Shown piece by piece: positions 28,634 through 37,179 of a stretch of DNA of 64,000 nt. The number at the start of each line of letters is the position of its first letter. Positions within the stretch are counted from its first letter, which is position 1. Source of the DNA: Pseudomonas fluorescens (lineage in GTDB: Bacteria > Pseudomonadota > Gammaproteobacteria > Pseudomonadales > Pseudomonadaceae); the NCBI RefSeq assembly GCF_001307275.1, contig NZ_CP012831.1, positions 1,798,001 through 1,862,000 of the forward strand. The letters run 5' to 3'. A program made the translations under genes and the position numbers. Under the pieces are notes generated by a model that was not told the origin of the DNA, searched no databases, and saw only the letters and a program-made list of their open reading frames with translations.

Positions 28634-29191
28634 TTATAGCTTCTTTGCGACGTCGCCACCCTGGGCACGCAAATAGCGTTCAAGCGCTGCCAGGGAGTCC
28701 GGGCAGTAAGGCATGCGCTGGATTTCATCGAGCACCTGTTCAAGCGGCAGGAAACGCGCTTCGAGGACTTCTTCGGGCTGCAGGACCAACGGACCGTCCC
28801 ACACCGCCGAGAACGCCGAGCACCACAGGCGGCTGCCGGGGTCTTCGAAATAAAAATGGTCGTGGGCAGTCAGCTCAACACCGCTCACGCCCAGTTCTTC
28901 CGCCAGCTCACGGGCGGCCGACTCGGCGTAGGTCTCGTCGGCCTGGACCATGCCGCCCGCCGCCACGTCCCAGAAACCCGGGTAGATGGCCTTGCTCAGG
29001 GTGCGCCGGTGAACACACAGTTCACCGGCCGAATTGAACAGCATGATGTAGGTGCCACGCCCGATCAGGCCGCGCTCGCGCAACTGCGAACGCACCAGGC
29101 TGCCGAGCAGGTTGTCGTGCTCGTCGACCCACGCGATCAGCTCGGCATCCGAGGCCGCTCGGTGAGCGACCTCCCGGGGGCTTTCGCTCAT
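28634..29191 (-). CDS. NUDIX hydrolase (YfcD-like)
   Basis: A 185-residue hydrolase of nucleoside-diphosphate-linked compounds. The full Nudix box is present: GGMVQADETYAESAARELAE continuing into ELGV. The N-terminal segment with WVDEHDNLLGSLVR resembles YfcD/IDI-like members. The substrate is unknown. The gene lies three bases after the DUF2333 gene on the same strand, so the two are probably cotranscribed. This pairing is the same as in PAO1 (PA4841-PA4842). Confidence 0.9.
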   Translation of the reverse strand: MSESPREVAHRAASDAELIAWVDEHDNLLGSLVRSQLRERGLIGRGTYIMLFNSAGELCVHRRTLSKAIYPGFWDVAAGGMVQADETYAESAARELAEELGVSGVELTAHDHFYFEDPGSRLWCSAFSAVWDGPLVLQPEEVLEARFLPLEQVLDEIQRMPYCPDSLAALERYLRAQGGDVAKKL

Positions 29192-29194
29192 GGA

Positions 29195-30262
29195 TCAGCC
29201 CTGGTTCAGCAGTTGCCGCAAGTCGATGACTGCTGCGTTGGCCCTGGAAATATAGTTGGCCATGACCAGCGAGTGGTTCGCCAGGACACCGAAGCCGCTG
29301 CCGTTGAGAATCATCGGGCTCCAGACCGGTTCCTGGGACGCTTCCAGTTCACGAATGATCTGCCGCACGCTGACCGTGGCGTTCTTTTTCGCCAGCACAT
29401 CGGCGAAGTCCACTTCGATGGCGCGCAGCAGGTGCGACAGTGCCCAAGCCTGGCCGCGGGCTTCATAGAACACGTTGTCGATCTGCAGCCATGGGGTCTC
29501 GACCACCTCTTCGTCCACCTGCGGCACTTGGCCCGGGGCCGTGACTTCGGTTTTCAGCGAGGTGTTGAGCTTGACCCGGCCAACGCTGGCCGACAGGCGC
29601 TGGGACAACGAACCCAGGCGCGTGCCGACGTCTCCCAGCCAGTTGTTCAGGTTGTCGGCGCGGGCGTAGAACAGCGCGCTTTTCTGGTTCGGATCGGACA
29701 GTCGGGCCTGGTAGCGGCTCAGGGAGTTGATGCCCTCCTGATATTCGGATTCGCTGGAAGGCAGCACCCAACTGCGGTTGTCGAAGTTGAAGCGCGGCTC
29801 GGCCTTGGCCAGGTCGGCGTCCTCGGCGGACTGGGACTGGGAACGGGCGAAGTCCTTGCGCAGGGCGCGGCTCAGGTCGCGAACCTGCACCAGCACGCCG
29901 TATTCCCAGCTCGGCATGTTGTCCATCCACAGGCCTGGCGGGAAACGGTCGTTGGAAATGTAGCCGCCTTGCTTGGTCAGCAGGGTCCCGGCCACGGTCT
30001 TGAGCGTCTCGACCGTGGTGTAGCCCACCACCATTTGCCGGCCATCCTTCTCGGCTGCGGCCTGGGCGTTCTGCTGCACGGGGAACAACGCAGGCTCCTG
30101 GCTCCAGTACCAGCCGAGGGCAATGGTCACCAGCAGGTAAAGGCCGATCAGCGTGGCCAGTGCGCGGCTGAAAAAAAGCCCACCCAGGTAGCTGCGGGTG
30201 TCCGATTTCGGCTCGGCGGCGCGTTCAGGCGCGCTGCCCGCGCGGTTTTTCCAGTCCAGCAT
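29195..30262 (-). CDS. DUF2333-type inner-membrane protein
   Basis: A 355-residue protein with one transmembrane helix at about 33-52 (LATLIGLYLLVTIALGW) after a basic, disordered N-terminus. The large domain is therefore expected in the periplasm. It includes GGYISNDRFPPGLWMDNMP and a C-terminal NHSLVMANYISRANAAVIDL. It matches the DUF2333 family of gammaproteobacteria, whose function is unknown. It forms an operon with the NUDIX gene and is divergent from the gcbA-like gene. Confidence 0.85.
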   Translation of the reverse strand: MLDWKNRAGSAPERAAEPKSDTRSYLGGLFFSRALATLIGLYLLVTIALGWYWSQEPALFPVQQNAQAAAEKDGRQMVVGYTTVETLKTVAGTLLTKQGGYISNDRFPPGLWMDNMPSWEYGVLVQVRDLSRALRKDFARSQSQSAEDADLAKAEPRFNFDNRSWVLPSSESEYQEGINSLSRYQARLSDPNQKSALFYARADNLNNWLGDVGTRLGSLSQRLSASVGRVKLNTSLKTEVTAPGQVPQVDEEVVETPWLQIDNVFYEARGQAWALSHLLRAIEVDFADVLAKKNATVSVRQIIRELEASQEPVWSPMILNGSGFGVLANHSLVMANYISRANAAVIDLRQLLNQG

Positions 30263-30546
30263 GGCGATGTTCCTTCAATCACTTGAGTTCTCGGTTCGAC
30301 CACAACCCTACGCCATCGTGCCTGATTTGAAACGCGATAATGCGGCGCCAATCATGCCGGGCGCGACAGGGCAATCGAACAGCACTATAAAGGAAGCGTT
30401 GCCATCGGCCTATTAGACTGTCCAGTCACAAACTGAATTGGGCGACAGGACAGAATATTGACGTATGACACTCATGCGGAGGAAAAGAGGTGCTAGCATA
30501 GAGCCACCAGTCGACCTCAGCATGCACCCTAACTAGTAGTCAGGAT

Positions 30547-32217
30547 ATGACCGAGCCAGAAGACCCCAGCCGTGAGCGCCTCAAGCACCACTTTGCCCAG
30601 CGGGTAATTCATCAGGCTCGCCAGATCCTGGAGATTTGGCAGCGCCTGCAACGCAGTGAGTGGTCAAGCACCGACCTGTCGGAGCTCAGCGAAGCCAATC
30701 TGCGCCTGCTGCGCTTTGCCGAGCGCTTCGAACAGCCCGAGCATTCCCTGCTGGCCCAAGGCATCAGCCAGTCGCTGCAAGCGGTGGACGCCAATCGCGG
30801 GCGCCTGAGCAGCCACCTGATCACCGAAATCAACCGTTTGATGCAGCGCTTGTCTCGCACCGGCCTGCGCCACGGCGACCAGCTCGAACAAACCTTCCTG
30901 CCGCCGCTGCGCAAACCCATCTACGTGATGCTGCAGGACCATGACCGCGCCGAACGCCTGGCCAAGCAATTGGAGTTCTTCGGCCTCAGCGCCCAGGCGC
31001 TGGACAGTGTCGCGGCGTTCCGGGCCTCGATGGTCGAGCGCCTGCCAGCGGCGATTGTCATGGACGTGGACTTCAGCGGCCCGGGCACCGGCCTGAAACT
31101 GGCCGCCGAAGCCCAGGAAGGCCTGGAACAACCGTTGCCGCTGCTGTTCTTCAGCTTGCTGGAAACCGACACCCCGACACGCCTGGCCGCGGTACGCGCC
31201 GGCGGGCAGGAATTCCTCACCGGCACCCTCGAAGCCTCGAGCCTGCTGGAAAAGATCGAAGTGCTGACCTGCGTCGCCCAGTACGACCCCTACAAAGTGC
31301 TGATCATCGATGACTCCCGCGCCCAGGCCTTGCACACCGAGCGCCTGCTCAACAGCGCCGGCATCATCACCCGCACGCTGATCGAGCCGATCCAGGCCAT
31401 GGCCGAGCTGGCGGATTTCCAGCCCGACCTGATCATCCTCGATATGTACATGCCGGCCTGCACCGGCACGGAACTGGCCAAGGTCATCCGTCACAATGAC
31501 CGCTATGTCAGCGTGCCGATCATCTACCTGTCCGCCGAAGACGACCTGGACAAGCAACTCGACGCCATGAGCGAAGGTGGCGACGACTTCCTGACCAAAC
31601 CGATCAAGCCCCGGCACTTGATCACCACCGTGCGCAACCGTGCCGCCCGGGCGCGCAACCTCAAGGCGCGGATGGTGCGCGACAGCCTCACCGGTCTGTA
31701 CAACCACACCCATATCCTGCAACTGCTCGAGGATTGCAGCTTCCGCGCTCGTCGCGAAGGCAAGCCCCTGAGCTTCGCCATGCTCGACATCGATCACTTC
31801 AAACGGGTCAATGACAGCCACGGCCACCCCATGGGCGACCGGGTGATCAAGAGCCTGGCGCTGTTTCTCAAGCAGCGCCTGCGCAAGACCGACTTCATCG
31901 GCCGTTACGGCGGCGAAGAGTTCGCCATCGTCATGCCCGACACCGACATCGACGCCGCCTGCAAAGTGCTGGATGAGATTCGCCAGCGCTTCGCCGAAAT
32001 CCACTATCCGGCCCAGCCCCAGGACTTGTGGTGCACCTTCAGCGCTGGCGTGGTGGAGATGAGCGATGATTCCGACAGCCTGATGATGGCCAGCCAGGCG
32101 GACGAAGCGCTGTACCGTGCCAAGCACGCCGGACGCAACCGGGTACAGAGCGCCCGGCAATCAAAGCAAAGTGCCACCTTTTCATCGGAATCGACTGACT
32201 CGGTCATAAACCTGTAA
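30547..32217 (+). CDS. gcbA: PleD-like diguanylate cyclase response regulator (GcbA homolog)
   Basis: A 556-residue cytosolic enzyme that makes cyclic di-GMP. Layout: a helical N-terminus (1-115), a degenerate receiver-like domain (about 125-240), a canonical receiver (about 252-370, phospho-acceptor Asp299 in ILDMYMP, Lys in TKP), and a GGDEF domain with GGEEF at 455-459. The feedback I-site RKTD (446-449) lies five residues before it, so product inhibition is expected. The position next to the chemoreceptor matches PA4843, the GcbA homolog that promotes biofilm initiation. Confidence 0.92.
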   Translation: MTEPEDPSRERLKHHFAQRVIHQARQILEIWQRLQRSEWSSTDLSELSEANLRLLRFAERFEQPEHSLLAQGISQSLQAVDANRGRLSSHLITEINRLMQRLSRTGLRHGDQLEQTFLPPLRKPIYVMLQDHDRAERLAKQLEFFGLSAQALDSVAAFRASMVERLPAAIVMDVDFSGPGTGLKLAAEAQEGLEQPLPLLFFSLLETDTPTRLAAVRAGGQEFLTGTLEASSLLEKIEVLTCVAQYDPYKVLIIDDSRAQALHTERLLNSAGIITRTLIEPIQAMAELADFQPDLIILDMYMPACTGTELAKVIRHNDRYVSVPIIYLSAEDDLDKQLDAMSEGGDDFLTKPIKPRHLITTVRNRAARARNLKARMVRDSLTGLYNHTHILQLLEDCSFRARREGKPLSFAMLDIDHFKRVNDSHGHPMGDRVIKSLALFLKQRLRKTDFIGRYGGEEFAIVMPDTDIDAACKVLDEIRQRFAEIHYPAQPQDLWCTFSAGVVEMSDDSDSLMMASQADEALYRAKHAGRNRVQSARQSKQSATFSSESTDSVINL

Positions 32218-32269
32218 CGCAAACGCAATAACTTCAGGCACTTACGATTCTGCCCTCGGTAGACCCTTG

Positions 32270-34216
32270 ATGCGCCTGAAGCTGCTGACCAATCTCAACA
32301 CCGTTCTTTTAGTTGCCGTATGCCTGGGCCTCGGGGTCACCTTGTGGTGGTCGCAGATCGCCCTGGAACGGCCCTACTTGCTGATGGAGCGCTACCTGGG
32401 CCTGTCGCGGCAATTCCAGGGCGAAGTGGCGCGCAACATCGAGGACTACCTGGCCAGCGGCGACGCCTTGCGCCTGAGCGCGGCCACCCAGGCCTTGGAG
32501 ACGCTGCAGAAAGACCTCGACCAGTTTCCCCCGGAGCTGGCCAAGACCCTGCGTCCGAGCCTGTCGAACCTCGACGGCTTCAGCAAGACCGATCTGTTGG
32601 CCGCCGGCAAACTGGCTGGCGATCCGCAGGCCTTGTTGTTGCAAGCCGAGCGTGAACTGAGCGCCAGCCTCGATCAACTGGCCCAATACGCCAATGGCGC
32701 CCCGACCTACTTGCCCCCGCTGTTTGCCGCTTCGCAGCATCTGGGTCGGTTGTCCCTCACGCGGGACAAACTGGTCAGCAGCGGCCGTAGTGAATTGGCC
32801 GCCGATGTCGAACGGGAACTGGCGAGCATCCGTGTCGAGGCCGAACGCCTCGACAGCCTGCCCCTGTTGGGCGTCACCGCCAGCAGCGAATCGGGCAGCG
32901 ATGATTTCGCCGCGCTGATGGGCCTGGAGACCCAGGAAAAAACCGCCGCCGAAGATGCGGGCATCGCCCTCAAGCGCGAACTCAACAGCCTGCTCGGCCG
33001 TTACCCGGCGGAATTGACCCGCACCCGCGAACTGATCCAGAAACGCGCCGAGCTGAGCAATGCCACGCACCTGAAAATCGCCGACGTGCAAACGGCGATC
33101 GATACCCTGGAACCGGCGGTACGGGCGCAGCATGGGCAGATCCAGGGGGAGGTTCGCATGATCCAGGGGGTGATGATCGGCCTGATCCTGCTGATCGCGC
33201 TGCTCATCGACACCTTGCAGCGGCGCCTGGCCCGCACCTTGACGCACCTGGCTCCAGCCCTGTCGACCTGGGCCGAGGGGGACTTCAGCCGAGACATCCA
33301 CGTGGGCGCCAGCAACCGCGAAATGCAGGACATCGAGGCTTCGCTCAATCGCCTGCGCGCTTACCTGGTGGACCTGGTGGGCACCATTCGGGTGAACGCT
33401 GAACAGGTCGCCGGCAGCAGCCGGGCCCTGGCCGAGCTGAGCGGCGAACTGCACAGTGGGGCGGAGGATCAGGCCGACGATACGGCGCTGATCCGTGATT
33501 CCCTCAGCGAGCTGGAAGCGACCATCCAGCAAGTGGCCGGCGATGCCAGCCAAGCCGCAGACGCCAGCCGCAGCGCCGGGCAAGCGGTGGAGCAAGGGCA
33601 GAAAGTCATCGGCCTGAGCCTCACGGGCTTGCATGCGTTGGTGGGGGAAGTGCAAGGCAACGCGCAGATGATCGAACAACTGGCCGAGGAATCGGCCACC
33701 ATCGGCGGCGTGCTGACGGTGATTCGCTCGATTGCCGACCAGACCAACCTGCTGGCGCTCAACGCGGCCATCGAAGCGGCTCGCGCCGGGGAAATGGGCC
33801 GGGGCTTTGCGGTGGTGGCCGAGGAAGTCCGCTCCCTGGCCCAGCGCACGGCCGGCGCCACTGCCGAAATCCAGACACTGATCGCCCGCCTGCAACTGGC
33901 CGCGCGCCAATCGGTGGACGGCATGCGCGCCCAGGTCGAACACGCCGAAGCCACCGCCAACCAGGCGCAAGCGGCCGACGGTGCGCTGGATGAGATCGTC
34001 GGTGCCATCCAGACCATCTCCGACACGGCGGTGCGCATCGCCGACGTCACCGCCCAGCAAAGCGGCGCCGTCAGCGAAATCCGCGATCACAGCGAGCGGA
34101 TTCACCAACTGGGCGCGGACAACCTGTTGCGCATCGGCGAGGGCCGGGAACAGGGCGACAATCTCCTGGTGCTGGGCGGACGCTTGCACACCGCCGTGCA
34201 GGCATTTCGGGTTTAG
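32270..34216 (+). CDS. Methyl-accepting chemotaxis protein (CtpL-like by position)
   Basis: A 648-residue chemoreceptor. It has transmembrane helix 1 at about 10-30, a long helical periplasmic sensor to about 295, helix 2 at about 298-318 ([15 protein letters not shown]), a HAMP region, and a methyl-accepting domain with the hairpin signature [20 protein letters not shown]. The ATG at 32270 is taken instead of the preceding TTG. Place and size match P. aeruginosa CtpL (PA4844), a receptor for phosphate and chloroanilines. Ligand identity here is inferred by synteny only. Confidence 0.9.
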   Translation: MRLKLLTNLNTVLLVAVCLGLGVTLWWSQIALERPYLLMERYLGLSRQFQGEVARNIEDYLASGDALRLSAATQALETLQKDLDQFPPELAKTLRPSLSNLDGFSKTDLLAAGKLAGDPQALLLQAERELSASLDQLAQYANGAPTYLPPLFAASQHLGRLSLTRDKLVSSGRSELAADVERELASIRVEAERLDSLPLLGVTASSESGSDDFAALMGLETQEKTAAEDAGIALKRELNSLLGRYPAELTRTRELIQKRAELSNATHLKIADVQTAIDTLEPAVRAQHGQIQGEVRMIQGVMIGLILLIALLIDTLQRRLARTLTHLAPALSTWAEGDFSRDIHVGASNREMQDIEASLNRLRAYLVDLVGTIRVNAEQVAGSSRALAELSGELHSGAEDQADDTALIRDSLSELEATIQQVAGDASQAADASRSAGQAVEQGQKVIGLSLTGLHALVGEVQGNAQMIEQLAEESATIGGVLTVIRSIADQTNLLALNAAIEAARAGEMGRGFAVVAEEVRSLAQRTAGATAEIQTLIARLQLAARQSVDGMRAQVEHAEATANQAQAADGALDEIVGAIQTISDTAVRIADVTAQQSGAVSEIRDHSERIHQLGADNLLRIGEGREQGDNLLVLGGRLHTAVQAFRV

Positions 34217-34238
34217 CGCCACAGACTGCATGAATCAC

Positions 34239-34594
34239 TGTGGGAGCGAGCTTGCTCGCGATAGCGGTGGGTCAGCTTGCATCGATGCTGGATGTGCCGC
34301 CGTCATCGCGAGCAAGCTCGCTCCCACATTGATTCGGGAGGCCCGGGAATTGATGCTCACCGCAGATCCCCTGTGGGAGCGAGCTTGCTCGCGATAGCGG
34401 TGGGTCAGCTTGCATCGAGGTTGGATGTGCCGCCGTCATCGCGAGCAAGCTCGCTCCCACATTGATTCGGGAGGCCCGGGAATTGATGCTCACCGCAGAT
34501 CCCCTGTGGGAGCGAGCCTGCTCGCGATAGCGGTGGGTCAGCTTGCATCGAGGTTGGATGTGCCACCGTCATCGCGAGCAGGCTCGCTCCCACA
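34239..34594. repeat. Three tandem REP doublets with a 133-base period
   Basis: REP doublets begin at about 34240, 34373 and 34506, exactly 133 bases apart. The linker (ATTGATTCGGGAGGCCCGGG and following bases) is identical between copies 1-2 and 2-3. Copies 1 and 2 share GCTTGCTCGC, while copy 3 has GCCTGCTCGC with a matching change GCGAGCAGGC in its other arm. The stem therefore keeps pairing. Confidence 0.95.
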
Positions 34595-34627
34595 TTGATT
34601 CGGCGGGGCCCCTCCCACAGCGGTGCG

Positions 34628-34669
34628 ATTTGTGACCGCATGACCGGATCAGAGACCCGGGTCACAAAT
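34628..34669. promoter_or_regulatory. Ten-base inverted repeat in the aroQ upstream region
   Basis: ATTTGTGACC (34628-34637) and GGTCACAAAT (34660-34669) are perfect reverse complements with a 22-base gap, about 115 bases before the aroQ start. It could be an operator or a terminator remnant. No T-run of terminator length follows the right arm. Confidence 0.5.
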
Positions 34670-34784
34670 TTCGCGCAAACATCGGTCATCGTGCTGGCTA
34701 TTGCCGAGAACTGGACAGTCATTAAGGCTTTGCGGCATAGTCGCCGGGTTCTGATAACTGCTCACAGATAACAAGGAACAGCAG

Positions 34785-35240
34785 ATGGCGACCCTATTGG
34801 TCCTGCACGGACCCAACCTGAACCTGCTGGGCACCCGTGAACCGGGCGTCTACGGCGCCGTGACACTGGCCCAGATCAACCAGGACCTGGAGCAGCGGGC
34901 CCGCAACGCCGGCCACCATTTGCTCTATCTGCAAAGCAACGCCGAATATGAACTGATCGACCGCATCCATGCCGCGCGTGGCGAAGGCGTGGATTTCATT
35001 TTGATCAATCCAGCAGCTTTTACACATACAAGTGTCGCATTACGTGACGCGCTGCTGGCGGTGAGCATCCCATTCATCGAAGTGCACTTGTCCAACGTGC
35101 ACAAACGCGAACCTTTCCGCCATCACTCCTACTTCTCCGATGTAGCAGTGGGAGTGATCTGCGGCCTTGGCGCCGGCGGTTACCGACTGGCCCTGGAGGC
35201 CGCCCTAGAGCAGCTTGAACAACAAGCTATACGCCCCTGA
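34785..35240 (+). CDS. aroQ: Type II 3-dehydroquinate dehydratase AroQ
   Basis: A 151-residue dodecameric dehydratase of the shikimate pathway that converts 3-dehydroquinate to 3-dehydroshikimate. The N-terminal [18 protein letters not shown] holds the catalytic Arg18 and Tyr23. [17 protein letters not shown] and [17 protein letters not shown] carry the substrate-binding and catalytic His residues. It is followed after 24 bases by accB, an arrangement conserved across pseudomonads. Confidence 0.97.
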   Translation: MATLLVLHGPNLNLLGTREPGVYGAVTLAQINQDLEQRARNAGHHLLYLQSNAEYELIDRIHAARGEGVDFILINPAAFTHTSVALRDALLAVSIPFIEVHLSNVHKREPFRHHSYFSDVAVGVICGLGAGGYRLALEAALEQLEQQAIRP

Positions 35241-35264
35241 CCGACCCTTGGGAGTTGATGATTC

Positions 35265-35726
35265 ATGGATATCCGTAAAGTTAAGAAATTGATCGAATTG
35301 CTGGAAGAGTCCGGCATCGACGAGCTTGAGATCAAGGAAGGCGAAGAGTCCGTACGCATCAGCCGCCACAGCAAGACCCCGGCCCAGCAGTTCTATGCAC
35401 CGGCCCCGATGCAGGCTCCGGCCGCCGCGCCTGCTCCAGCAGCCCCGGTTGCCGCCGCAGCGCCAGCCGCACCGGCGGCACCGACGCTGAACGGCACTGT
35501 CGCTCGTTCGCCAATGGTGGGCACGTTCTATCGCAAGTCTTCGCCATCCTCGCCGTCCTTCGTTGAAGTCGGCCAGACCGTGAAGAAAGGCGACACCCTG
35601 TGCATCGTCGAAGCCATGAAGATGATGAACCACATCGAAGCTGAAACCAGCGGTGTGATCGAATCCATCCTCGTCGAAGACGGCCAGCCGGTTGAGTACG
35701 ACCAACCGCTGTTCACCATCGTTTGA
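35265..35726 (+). CDS. accB: Biotin carboxyl carrier protein AccB
   Basis: A 153-residue acetyl-CoA carboxylase subunit. The N-terminal helix region is followed by an Ala/Pro-rich linker (about 45-75) and the biotinyl domain, with biotin-accepting Lys119 in VEAMKMMN. The accC start follows 17 bases after its stop. Together with accC it provides carboxybiotin for malonyl-CoA synthesis. Confidence 0.97.
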   Translation: MDIRKVKKLIELLEESGIDELEIKEGEESVRISRHSKTPAQQFYAPAPMQAPAAAPAPAAPVAAAAPAAPAAPTLNGTVARSPMVGTFYRKSSPSSPSFVEVGQTVKKGDTLCIVEAMKMMNHIEAETSGVIESILVEDGQPVEYDQPLFTIV

Positions 35727-35743
35727 ACCGCGGAGAGCCTTTG

Positions 35744-37099
35744 ATGACTGCGAAGTTGGAAAAAGTTCTGATCGCTAACCGCGGTGAGATCGCCCTGCGG
35801 ATTCTGCGTGCCTGCAAAGAGATGGGCATCAAGACCGTCGCCGTTTACTCCAAGGCCGACAAAGAACTGATGCACCTGGGCCTGGCGGACGAATCCGTCT
35901 GCATCGGTCCGGCGTCGGCTGCGCACTCCTACCTGCACATCCCGGCGATCATCGCCGCTGCCGAAGTGACCGGCGCCACCGCCATTCACCCGGGCTACGG
36001 TTTCCTGGCGGAAAACGCCGACTTCGCCGAACAGGTGGAAAACTCCGGTTTTGCCTTCATTGGTCCGAAAGCCGACACCATCCGCCTGATGGGCGACAAG
36101 GTTTCGGCCAAGCACGCCATGATCGCGGCGGGTGTACCGACCGTTCCGGGTTCCGACGGCCCGCTGCCTGAAGACGAAGAAACCGCTTTGCGCATCGGTC
36201 GCGAAGTCGGTTATCCGGTGATCATCAAGGCCGCTGGCGGCGGCGGTGGTCGCGGCATGCGCGTGGTACACAAGGAAGAAGACCTGATTTCCTCGGCGAA
36301 ACTGACCCGCTCCGAAGCGGGCGCGGCGTTCGGCAACCCGATGGTCTACCTGGAAAAATTCCTGACCAACCCGCGTCACGTCGAAGTCCAGGTGCTGTCC
36401 GACGGCCAGGGCCAGGCCATCCATCTGGGCGACCGCGACTGCTCGCTGCAACGTCGTCACCAGAAGGTCCTCGAAGAAGCGCCGGCACCGGGCATCGACG
36501 AGCAGGCTCGCCAGGAAGTCCTGGCGCGTTGCGTCAAGGCGTGTATCGACATCGGCTATCGCGGCGCCGGTACCTTCGAGTTCCTCTACGAGAACGGTCG
36601 TTTCTACTTCATCGAAATGAACACCCGTGTTCAGGTGGAGCACCCGGTTTCGGAAATGGTCACCGGTATCGACATCGTCAAGGAGATGCTCAGCATCGCC
36701 GCCGGCAACAAGCTGTCGTTCACCCAGGATGACGTGGTCATCCGCGGTCACGCGCTGGAATGCCGGATCAACGCCGAAGACCCGAAAACCTTCATGCCAA
36801 GCCCAGGCACGGTCAAGCATTTCCATGCCCCGGGCGGCAATGGCGTTCGCGTCGATTCGCACCTGTACAGCGGTTATGCCGTTCCGCCGAACTACGATTC
36901 GCTGATCGGCAAGCTGATCACCTACGGGGCGACCCGTGAAGAAGCCATGGCACGCATGCGCAATGCGCTGGACGAAATCGTGGTAGACGGGATCAAGACC
37001 AACATCCCGCTGCACCGCGATCTCGTACGTGACGAAGGCTTCTGCAAAGGCGGCGTCAACATCCATTACCTGGAGCACAAGCTGGGCAACCAGCACTGA
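35744..37099 (+). CDS. accC: Biotin carboxylase AccC
   Basis: A 451-residue ATP-grasp enzyme that carboxylates biotin on AccB. The N-terminal [14 protein letters not shown], the ATP glycine loop [19 protein letters not shown], and the catalytic [15 protein letters not shown] are all present. ATG 35744 is used; an upstream in-frame TTG inside the accB stop region is not needed. A strong terminator follows. The next gene in the conserved order, prmA, is displaced by 4.2 kb of inserted toxin-like sequence. Confidence 0.98.
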   Translation: MTAKLEKVLIANRGEIALRILRACKEMGIKTVAVYSKADKELMHLGLADESVCIGPASAAHSYLHIPAIIAAAEVTGATAIHPGYGFLAENADFAEQVENSGFAFIGPKADTIRLMGDKVSAKHAMIAAGVPTVPGSDGPLPEDEETALRIGREVGYPVIIKAAGGGGGRGMRVVHKEEDLISSAKLTRSEAGAAFGNPMVYLEKFLTNPRHVEVQVLSDGQGQAIHLGDRDCSLQRRHQKVLEEAPAPGIDEQARQEVLARCVKACIDIGYRGAGTFEFLYENGRFYFIEMNTRVQVEHPVSEMVTGIDIVKEMLSIAAGNKLSFTQDDVVIRGHALECRINAEDPKTFMPSPGTVKHFHAPGGNGVRVDSHLYSGYAVPPNYDSLIGKLITYGATREEAMARMRNALDEIVVDGIKTNIPLHRDLVRDEGFCKGGVNIHYLEHKLGNQH

Positions 37100-37113
37100 T
37101 GCTTCACGTGATG

Positions 37114-37150
37114 TAAAAAGACCCCGGTCCATTGGCCGGGGTCTTTTTTT
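37114..37150 (+). terminator. Rho-independent terminator after accC
   Basis: AAAGACCCCGG and CCGGGGTCTTT form a strong stem around TCCATTGG or a slightly shorter loop, followed by TTTTTG. It closes the aroQ-accB-accC unit and separates it from the convergent toxin-like gene. Confidence 0.93.
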
Positions 37151-37179
37151 GTGCGCGCCTCAAAAGAGCAAGTGACGGA

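Larger units (their letters stand above)
34217..34784. other. Intergenic region between receptor gene and aroQ
   Basis: These 568 bases hold a tandem array of three REP doublets (34239-34594), a ten-base inverted repeat (34628-34669) and the aroQ leader. No open frame with coding character was seen. In PAO1 a thiol:disulfide interchange gene (dipZ) occupies the corresponding place, as I remember it. Confidence 0.7.

Noticed and set aside
34239..34594. Possible CRISPR array
   Set aside because: The period is 133 bases and the repeats are inverted REP pairs with identical linkers, not short direct repeats with unique spacers.
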